Shown here one piece after another: positions 55,135 to 64,000 of a stretch of DNA of 64,000 nt (its first letter is position 1; each line of letters begins with the position of its first letter). The position numbers were made by a program, and so were the translations under genes. The stretch is from NCBI GenBank assembly GCA_947034895.1, contig OX344764.1, positions 63,097,348-63,161,347 on the forward strand, in the 5' to 3' direction. Under the pieces are notes generated by a model, which did not search any database, was not told the origin of the DNA, and saw nothing but the letters and a program-made list of their open reading frames with translations. Source of the DNA: Rhytidiadelphus loreus. Lineage: Eukaryota; Streptophyta; Bryopsida; Hypnales; Hylocomiaceae.

Positions 55135-55432
55135 TAGTCTGCTCTTGAAGCAACCATTTAAGAATTGATTGCCTTTTTGGCAAAGCCAGACTCCTTGAAA
55201 AAAAATTCTGTAAATTTTTGAGGGTAGAAGAATGGAATAGGCATCTAATCCAAGTCATTTCATATTTTTTGAACCTTTGCGGAATTAGTTACAAATTTTT
55301 TAGGTTGAAATGCAATGGTCACTAAAAGCAACCACTTTCTGAAATGTATCCCGCTGATACATTGAACAAAGCAAAATGTACCTTTGTATCATGATTACTT
55401 TTAGAGCATAGTCGGTTTTAGAACAAACTATT
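55135..55432. mobile_element. Diverged copy of the 'ctaaggtag' family
   Basis: The left end (tagtctgctcttgaagcaac) and right end (…cttttagagcatagtcgg) are imperfect inverted repeats. The interior shares gcatctaatccaagtc with 43016 and gaattagttacaaattttt with the 48596 copy. It directly abuts the preceding TTAA-type element. Confidence 0.55.
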
Positions 55433-55934
55433 GTACACTAAGGGAAGTGCACACACAATCAACACTAAAAAAGGTGAAAACACCCAAATTCATCCATGGA
55501 CTCATTTCTAACAAGTAAAATTCATTTCAAAGCAAGACATTGAAATAATCATTCAAAGTGTACAATTTTGTCTGTGGAAAAAACACATGAATTTTTTATT
55601 TGCCACCTATAATAAAATTTGGAACTTTTGAATTCATATTCAAATTTAGAGGCACCAATCTAGATAAGAGAGATGGAGAATGCAAAACACTAAGCAATCA
55701 CAAAATATAAGTAATTTATTTACATTTATCCTTGGGTGGGAAAAGATAAATGTAGGATGTAGACTTTGAATGATTACTTTAACATCTTGCCTTTTCAAAG
55801 TGTCCTCCCAAGTTGTGGAATGCTAAGTCACTTTAGCATGCATAATTTGGACAATGTATGAATAAGTAATGGAATATTAAAATATTGTTATATATGGGTG
55901 TATCAACAAATGACAATAGGTTCTCATGCTTTGA

Positions 55935-56517
55935 TTAATCCCTAAAGGATAATTGTCTATTGAATAGACAATTGAAAATCCAGGTAGGTTCTTATGAAGT
56001 CAATTCTGGTCGGATGTTTATGAAATTTTGACACAAAGTGTGAACTTGTATCTTCTTAGTGGAAATTTAATTTTTTTCCCAATTGGGTGCCTAGATCAAA
56101 AGTTACGCTAATTCTAATCTTTTCTGACAACTCGGACAACTTAGGCAATTTTGGACAACTTTTGCAAAACTCCTCTTTTACTTTTGAAATTTGGTAGGTA
56201 TATAATTTATATGATACAAGATGCAAATGTAAGAAAAATAAGCATGTGTAGTGTAAGAATCTCACTCTAGGAGGAGATAAAGGCTGCTGGCCCTATTAGA
56301 CAAGGTCAAAAAATAAAATTCTAACTTCAAATGTTATAATCTTTAAATTTGTACTGTCAAAGTTTTTGAAATTTTTTCCACACATTCCCATAGTAGTCTA
56401 GTAAATATTTGTATGGTTAAAATTTGAAAGAAAAATATGATTTTTTTCTCACTACCTTAAAAAGTGGCGATTTTTCACAATTTTACCCGAAATATGTCTT
56501 TGGGCTTCAGGGGTTAA
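55935..56517. mobile_element. TTAA-bounded element (piggyBac-like family)
   Basis: TTAA (55935-55938) is followed by TCCCTAAAGGATAA. The right end reads CTTTGGGCTTCAGGGG followed by TTAA (56514-56517). The core is 575 bp. The interior contains the family words caattgggtgcctagatcaa and catagtagtctagtaaatat. Confidence 0.6.
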
Positions 56518-57113
56518 GTACAACTTGCATCATCAATATCTAGTTTTTTTCTGTTAATTTTTGGTGCAAATACAAGTGTCATATTTTAGGCAATGACTAT
56601 AATTTGTAAGCATGCTTTAAGGCAACTACACCTAAAATTGCCTAAATGGACATTTAAACACAGTTCATTGTAAATTGTCTAAGTTTTGTTGACTCTTGTG
56701 GGAGGTCAAAAAAAGATTTCAAATTCTCTTAACATACATATTCTAGATACACAATATTGTAGTTGAACAATAGTTTTATTAATTGCTGTGACAAATTATT
56801 AATATTTTTTCCAGAAAAAATCAAGTTCACTTCGTTGAATTTTCTCCAAAATCCTTTGTGTTCCTTTAAAAAATAATTTTCCAATAACTTCAACTCCAAA
56901 TTTAAAAATGTTTCAATTTTCATCTATTATTCAACTACAAATAAACTAAGAATTTTTTAACTATTCACAATAGTTGCCTCTAATAATTGACCATAAGCTC
57001 TTACAAATAGAAGCTTTGTTTTGTTTGTTATGTTTAGATCTATTGGGTTGGGCATCTACTGGGATACGTTCAAATTGGGTTGTAGTCCATAACATGTTTG
57101 ATTACCTTAACCC

Positions 57114-57767
57114 TTAATCCCTATATGCCCAAGGCCTTTTTTCAGCTTCTAGAAATTTGCTCTAAATTAAACAAAAAAACAACATTTTGATAAGTTGTAT
57201 CAATTTTTTTTGAATTGTAAGTGTACAAATTCAAATTGGAGATGTTAGAGATCACATAAGAAAAGAAAACACAACAATATCACTTATGGATTGAAAGATT
57301 CTAATGTTGATCGTGAGGGTGTTAAAACTATGAAATTGATTTAAATTCTTTCAACCCTCATTTCACATGTCAAATCTAAAAAGTTGGTCACCAAAAAAAT
57401 ACAAGGATAAAGAGCCTCACATGCATAATCCCAATCAATTTATGGCTTCTCAAAATCTACTCGATAATTTTTTTTAAATGAATTGCTAACGTGATTTAGT
57501 GTTTAAGATTTAGTGTACTTGAAGCTCATTTTCAAGAGCCCTCAACACTACGGAAAGTCAAGATTGCAATGGACACCCTTGCACAAAATCCTGAATAGAA
57601 AAATCATAATCAATCATTTTCAGATTTGAATTTTTGTTGCTAAAACTAGACTTCAAAAAGAATTAAAAAAATATATAGACTACTAAAAATAGCACTTGGT
57701 TAGGTTTTATTTAACTTCAAAGTATTGTCGACACCAAAATTTGGTGCCTTGGACATTTAGGGGTTAA
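57114..57767. mobile_element. TTAA-bounded element (piggyBac-like family)
   Basis: TTAA (57114-57117) is followed by TCCCTATATGCCCAAGGCC. The reverse complement of the right end is CCCCTAAATGTCCAAGGCAC, followed outside by TTAA (57764-57767). The core is 646 bp. No open frame of note. Confidence 0.68.
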
Positions 57768-59015
57768 TGCTGGGAAGCGGGATTTACCCTATCCCAAAAA
57801 ACTGTGACATGGATGAATGAAAAGCGTATGATTGCATCCGTCTGACCAATGTCATCCAATTTCGCTCTGCTCTGTCTTCTCCCGCCTAATAACTCTCCTT
57901 TTCCTGGAGCCATGCAACGCTCGTCCAAATTTTTGAATGCACTTCCGCCATAGCCAAACCCTACCCCACTGTCAGTACTCTTCTCCCTTTCGCATTATAG
58001 CATTTTTTCGGTTATCATCTGCCCTGTTACCGCATCCGCATATTTTCTCTTCCGCTGAGTGAGAGAAAACCGTTCATTTTGGCTGGTTTGGAGGTATTGC
58101 GACTCGATTGGAAGTTCCATTCAGCGCGTTGCGTTTGAACGGTGTCCTAGGTGATCGAGCTGCTGGACTGGACGCTGATCGAGGAGTTTGGCGACCTACA
58201 TTGTTACATTGCGCGTTGCACTTGGCGGCATTTCAGTGTACAATCAACTGGTTTGGCTTCGGAGCTTGATTTCGGTTAAAGTCTTCGTATCAGAGGTTTA
58301 TGAGTGGCATCGGCACATGTTGATCGCCCTCACATTGTTTGGACAGCGGAACATCGAGATTTGATTGTTGTCACTGAAGCTGAGCATTTCGGAAGGAGTT
58401 CACAGATTGACAATTTTCTGAGCCGAGCCTGGTGCATGGTGTTCGTGACATCTTGGTAGAGTGGATATTGCAGAGTTGGGGTTGTCTATTTTTTTTTGAG
58501 GTGGACAGTTGCTGCCAAATTCGAGCTGCATTGTCGCTTCTCCTACTTTGCTTCCTTTTTCGTGGTTTAGGTCTGGAGATAAGCAGACTGGCTTGTAGAT
58601 TTTCATGCGAAGTTCTGGAGGGAGTGACCATTCCTTGATGACATGATTATAGGACATTTTGCTGTCACTAAGTCTCTTAGTTGTACTTCTCCTCATGATT
58701 ACGTGATGCAACTTGTTACTCTCTTCACCTCGGCAAGTTTAGGTTGAGACTCGCATTAAGAACTGGCGAAGCTTCTGCGATGTGAGATGCAACAGGCCAT
58801 TGAACTAAGAACAAGCTGCATTTCTTGGTTTGGGGAATTTACTTTTGCGCTTTTATAACGTGGAGAGTGCAAGACCCCAGCCTCTCAGCTTTTGAAACTG
58901 AGTTTCAGTGAGAATTTTCGGCATCTATCCTATGCTGAGTGCAAGGAGGACCTTCATACGCTGAGAATTGGCTCCAATCTAGCACTGGGGCTGCCCTTTT
59001 TTTTAAGTATCTCTT
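57768..59015 (+). other. Upstream region and probable leader of the RUNKEL gene
   Basis: Base composition is less AT-rich than the repeats to the left and resembles a transcribed leader. No ORF with family features is seen; frames at 58371-58711 are short and unsupported. The transcription start cannot be fixed from sequence alone. Confidence 0.4.
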
Positions 59016-62000
59016 ATGAATCAGTATCACATCTATGAGGCTATCGGGCGAGGAAAACACTCGGTAAGTTCATGCTTCCTATCAGCATCTTTGCTCATAC
59101 TTTTCACATAGCCTGGGCAGCGGAAATGTTAGATTTAAATTTGTGAATTAGATTCCCCTATGAAGAGTTCGAGGCATGGAGGAGTAGTTGCCATTCGCTA
59201 GAGGCTCGTATTGGTCTTAATTTTTGTGACTCCGTGCTTGGAATTGTAGGATATTATTTGTTCATCATTAATAGGTCGTTCGAAAGTGGCCATCACTTAC
59301 TATCGACCTAATTATCCTAGAGTGGATCTAAATATTGACGGTCTGAAGAGCTGTTTACCCTAAATCGCGTTTTTGATAAGTCCCTGACTGTGCAAGTATC
59401 CATTTGTTCACTGAAACACTGCAACAGATCCCTTGAATTCAATCCAAAATCAAGTCAAGAGTTCGCATGGGAATATGTCCGATACTGCTTGTTCTTTTAT
59501 ATTATGGTTTTTGAGGAGTAATTAGGTGTTTTAGGTGATTGCTTGGATCACTAAGCAAGGAGCCCTCGCTCTGAACCACTTACCACACATCTTCCTTGAC
59601 TCAGCGTAAATGATCATAAGTAGTATCAGAAGTTATACAACAGAGTGAACCCTAAGCCTTCAGGTGTCTATATGAGCGCTATATATCTGACCTGGATAAA
59701 TGACACAAAGTTGCTTTTATTCATGCAGACTGTCTACAAAGGAAGGAAGAAGAAGACAATCGAGTATTATGCCATCAAGAGTGTTGAGAAAAGTCAAAAA
59801 ACAAAGGTCCTGCAGGAGGTGAGTTGATTCAAGACCAGTCCATTGCTTGACAGCTACTATGCAATCGCATGCCTGCGCCTTTTAAAGTCCGAGAGAACTC
59901 TTAGGACAATTGTATATCATGCTCTAACTGCCAGTGCGGTTTTTGAACAGGTCCGAACCCTTCACTCACTTGACCACAACAACGTTCTCAAATTCTACGC
60001 ATGGTACATCCTTTTTTCAGTGGTTGATTGAAAGCCAACATTTGCTTATGTACATATCTACCTTGCTGAGTATGGTTCCGTATTGCGATTTATTTCTCTC
60101 GAAATACGACATGAATTGCAATATTCTCAATTGGTAGTCTTCATGCGTATAGCTTGATTTCTGTTAACATAGTCCTTGAACTGGCAGGTATGAAACGTCA
60201 GCTCATTTATGGCTTGTTTTGGAATACTGCGTCGGAGGCGATCTCTTGACGTTGCTTAGGCAGGTGAGTTACTCCAATTTCCGTCTTCCCATTTTGAGAG
60301 CAGTTCCTAGTTTTTTCTGAGGGAGTGTACAGAGTACGACAGATGCTTTTTTGCTGAAAGGTTGTGAACACCACTTATCCAGAGTCTTTTTTTCTAGTCA
60401 ATTTTGCGTTCATTGTTGTCCTGTGCTCCAAGAAGTTGTAAGTTTTATTTGGACCAGTTTCATGCAGTTTAGAAGCGCAGTTTTCTTGGTTTTGTTACTA
60501 GATTGAGTACATGTTGAGTGTCAGTCCAATTCATTGGATCCTAGGATCAATTGAAGTATGTTATTGATGTAGTAGCTAGATTCTCTTCTCATTTATCTCA
60601 TTGTTTACACCATTATGCAGGATACTCGGATGCCTGAAGAATCCATACATGATTTTGCCCGCGATTTAGTCCAAGCTCTACAGTATGTCCTGTGAACATG
60701 TTCCACTGTTTCTGTTGCTATGTAACAATGTTTATTATATGTGGTGTTCCCTAGAGGTGACTCAATCCAGTTATTACAAAGTAATCTGATTGGTTATTGG
60801 TGATCATCAAGGTACTCTGTACAGTGGTACCAAAGATGAATTGACACGTCCTGCTCTCTTCCGCTTCAGAAGTACAGCTTGCAGTGCAACCTGGTGCCTG
60901 ACACTAGAGTCTCTGTATTGCAGGTTTTTACACTCGAAGGGAGTAATTTACTGCGACCTAAAACCATCAAATGTGCTCCTAGATGAAAATGGTCGGCTCA
61001 AGGTTAGTATGTTTTTCCTGCCTGACTCTAGTGGACTGGTACTAAAACTGGGTATCCCAGCACTGGTTTTTCTTTTCACCAACTATCGAGGGTACGAGAT
61101 GAATGTTCTATCTTTGTAATCTAGTGTTGCAATCCGGTTCTGGCGAGAATCCATCTTTCTTTCTCTGAACTTCATTTAACAAATGACTATGTGCTAGGTC
61201 ATGCTCAACTTTTCTTTTAGACCAAGATTGAACAATGGGTTAGTAAATAGATAAGTGCGTCTGGTCTTTGTCGTTGAATTAGATTCTCTTTTCCAGCAGC
61301 GTGCACACTCTATCCAAAAATGATACTCGTGCCTCCCTCCTGTAACATGTATCTGTGGATTGAACTTCTAGGCAGTATAAATGCTAAGTAACTGTCGTTT
61401 GCAGCTTTGTGACTTTGGACTGGCCAGGCGACTTAGTGACATCGCCAAGAGTTCTGTACAGGAGGTAGCTCTTTTCCCCTGTGCGACTTATTTTGCTTGT
61501 CCTCTGCCTTTGATCCTTTTCTTTCAATGTCTATGGTATTGAATGATCTGTCTTCACTATTTTTATGCAACTGATTTGTATTCTTGTGATAATGATGTTC
61601 ATCTTGGTCTTGTTAGTAGTTTACAGGGTATTGATTAGTCTGACTTTGAGCCAAGTATCCTCTTAGTAGCCTCAACTTCTGTGCGTTTAGCTCACCCTTT
61701 TGTGCCTTGCTTACATTTTAGTACTTGATTTTGGTACTCCCGGCGTGGCTGATATTGTCTTCCTTTGGCAGCTGCCACAAGCAAAGCGCGGCACACCGTG
61801 CTATATGGCACCTGAGCTTTTTCAGGAAGGAAGTGTGCATTCATTCGGGTCCGATCTGTGGGCACTGGGTTGCGTCATGTACGAATGCTACGCTGGCCGA
61901 CCCCCATTTGTTTCTAACAGTTTCACTCAACTGGTAAACTCTATAATTTCAGATCCCATGCCACCACTATGGGGGAATCCTAGCCATGACTTTGAGGATT

Positions 62001-63980
62001 TAGTGAGTCGTCTGCTGGTTAAGGATCCTGTGGAGAGAATACAATGGGATGAGCTCAGGAATCATCCATTTTGGAGAACAAAGTGCAAGATTCTGCCTTT
62101 GCCACCCCAGCCTGCTTTTACAAATTTCTTGCGACTTACCCACAGACCTTCGTCTCCTGAGGAGAAACCGAAGTTGACGGGTAGGAGTACTCCTGTTGAG
62201 AAAAGAGCTCCAGAGGGGAAAGGATCTGCGGTTGACAGGGCTACTCCGCGCGAGAGAAGCCAGAGTCAAGCTAAGAAGCTTGAAATGAAACAAGATGTGA
62301 AAGGAGCTGTTCCTGAGAATAGGAATCCCGGTCAAAGAGAAAATGGTAGGAAGGCGGTTAAAGGACCATCTGGCAATACACAACCGAAGGAGTCAGACAC
62401 AAAACCCAATGGAGGGGTGCCGGCAGTGAACCTTCTAAGATTGTCCAAAATTGTGAAAACCAATCTGCTAAAGGAAACTGAGAATGATACTTATCGGCAG
62501 CAATCCGATGCAAATGGGGCTTCTGATGATACTGATATTACTTTAGAGAATCATGACTTGGAGCTCAACTTTGGTGAAGAAGCTGAAAGTGATGCTGCGG
62601 AAGAGGAAGATGACTCTGGCAGCAACGGTGCCAGTCCAACTGCTTCAGCCGAGGAGAAAGACCTTCACAAGCCGTCCACTAAACCCTACCATGCACCAGC
62701 TTCCAAAGGAGAGAGTAGAGATTCAAATGCTGGAGCTGAGGAGCCTTTGCCAGTCACTCCCAAACCTGAAATCAATGGTAGGTGTGAGGATCCTCATATG
62801 ACTCAGACTGAGGTTGAAGTAAAGCAGTTGGATGCAATGCGTCATGTTGCAGCAACTCCACCGGGTGTGGGCATCCCAAGAAAAGGCTCTCAGCGTGGCC
62901 CATCGGCTGCTGAGGAGTTAAAGAAGGAGCCTGTTGTTGGTCCTCCAAATCCTTCCAGACCTTCAGTGGTACTTTCACAATCACTTTGGCATCCGTCAGA
63001 CCTTTCTGTGAGGCCAATCATGCTGAATCGACGAATAGAGAAGGTAATGTCTATTGACGTTGCTCATGCCATAGAACACTTCAAACGTTGTCATGGGTTA
63101 CTTAGAACTTGTTTGAGTGCCGTAACTTATAAATTTTGCTTCTGTCCATTTTGTCTGTGGCTGTCACCTCACGCCGCAGTGTTGCATTTTTATTTATCAT
63201 ATAATTAACATCATTTGTCGTAAGAGTATTTTGTGCTTACACTAAGTCGATTGTTGTAATTCTGAATCTTTTCCTGACACTGTAATTCATGGAACAGATT
63301 CCGGAATCAACCTTTGACTCACGAATTTTGCCTGCTGAGCGGCTGACTTCTTCAGAGTTTGTGAAGCTGGAAGCGGAGCAGCAGGAAACCTTCTTGAATA
63401 AGATTATGGGGAATGTTCATGGAAGCACCGTTCCAGTGAATGAAAAGATAAACACGTTAAAGTATCTAGAGACCCTATGTACTAACATTGATGCAGCTAA
63501 TATATTAATCAATGGGCCATTAATGCCGTTGCTGGTGAAACTATTGCGCACTGTGAAAATTCCAGCCCTGCGTGTGCAATTGACATCTGTAATGGGATTG
63601 CTTATCCGGCATGCTACGCTTATTGAGGAGGAACTTGCTGGTTCAGGAATTGTAGCAGTTTTGACTGAGACTTTACGCGATAAACAGGATAAGGTGCTCA
63701 TATTGCTTTGTGCTTTCATCCAAATGTTCATGACTGTTCATTTTCATCTAGTCGAAGTTCTGTTGTGCTTAAAGTATTGCTTTTCATGGTTTTAAAAAGG
63801 TCCATCTTTCTCTATATTATCATTGTTCATGTTGTCCTATATTGTCAGCAGGTAAGGCGCTGTGCTATGGCAACACTCGGAGAGCTTTTGTTTTACATTG
63901 CAACACAGAATGAGGGATCTCCCAGGTCAGGGGCTGGTCATGATAACTCGGCTAAGGACGTCAAGTCCTCATTATGGCAG
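59016..63980 (+). CDS. RUK: RUNKEL / ULK4-type protein kinase-like protein, 5' part
   Basis: Ten plus-strand exons, cut by the window end: 59016-59063, 59729-59818, 59951-60003, 60188-60263, 60621-60682, 60924-61002, 61405-61464, 61772-63043, 63298-63693, 63852-63980, giving 755 residues so far. The kinase domain (about 4-260) shows GRGKHSTVYKG, AIK (Lys33), EYCVGGDLLTLL, YCDLKPSNVLLDE in place of HRDLKPEN, DFG (139-141), GTPCYMAPE and DLWALGCVMYE. Arg of the HRD motif is replaced by Cys; Asp121 is kept. A long Ser/Pro/Glu/Lys-rich linker (exon 8) follows, then helical ARM/HEAT-like sequence (exons 9-10: LKYLETLCTNIDAANIL, GLLIRHATLIEEELAGSGI). Arabidopsis RUNKEL is a microtubule-associated protein needed for phragmoplast expansion in cytokinesis; animal ULK4 is its relative. 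About half the usual length lies beyond the window. Confidence 0.93.
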
Positions 63981-64000
63981 GTATTGCATTCTTTAAATGT

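Noticed and set aside
62000..62383. 127-codon minus-strand frame
   Set aside because: Shadow of RUNKEL exon 8, whose plus-strand frame is long and has kinase motifs.

Overview
The window reads as nuclear DNA of a land plant: it is AT-rich, most of it is non-coding, and its genes are split by GT-AG introns. It carries plant-type families (a class III peroxidase, an eight-cysteine lipid transfer protein with a predicted GPI tail, and a RUNKEL-type kinase). It also carries a complete homologue of the ciliary protein CFAP36. Flowering plants and conifers have no motile cilia, so this points to a lineage with swimming sperm (bryophyte, lycophyte, fern, or less likely cycad/Ginkgo). That placement is inference; I cannot name the species.

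Layout. 1-9.0 kb: repeat-derived DNA, with three TTAA-bounded inverted-repeat elements, one of them interrupted by a 1.2 kb foldback. 9.0-10.3 kb, minus: a small three-exon gene of unknown family. 11.8 kb: a near-perfect 148-bp hairpin. 13.7-16.3 kb, minus: a four-exon secretory peroxidase with a one-base frame break in exon 2. 17.3 kb: a CACTA-type MITE. 22.2-27.4 kb, minus: a twelve-exon CFAP36 gene. 28-36.5 kb: further TTAA-bounded elements, some composite. 37.2-39.8 kb, plus: a tandemly repeated upstream region followed by a three-exon GPI-anchored lipid transfer protein. 42.2 kb, minus: tRNA-Glu(CTC). 43-48.3 kb: inverted repeats and a Tourist-like MITE. 50.2-53.3 kb, minus: a ten-exon NDUFAF6-type gene, with a Mutator-type MITE carrying a 9-bp target duplication about 0.45 kb upstream. 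54-57.8 kb: more inverted-repeat elements. 59.0 kb to the window end, plus: the first ten coding exons of RUNKEL/ULK4.

The genes are independent nuclear loci, not an operon. The most unusual feature is a dispersed family of about ten non-autonomous elements whose ends read TTAA-CCC(C/T)TA...TA(A/G)GGG-TTAA. TTAA target sites next to CCC-starting inverted repeats are the signature of piggyBac transposons, a superfamily I know mainly from animals. No transposase is present in the window. A second possible theme is that CFAP36, the RUNKEL/ULK4 kinase and perhaps the small gene at 9-10 kb all have links to cilia or microtubules.
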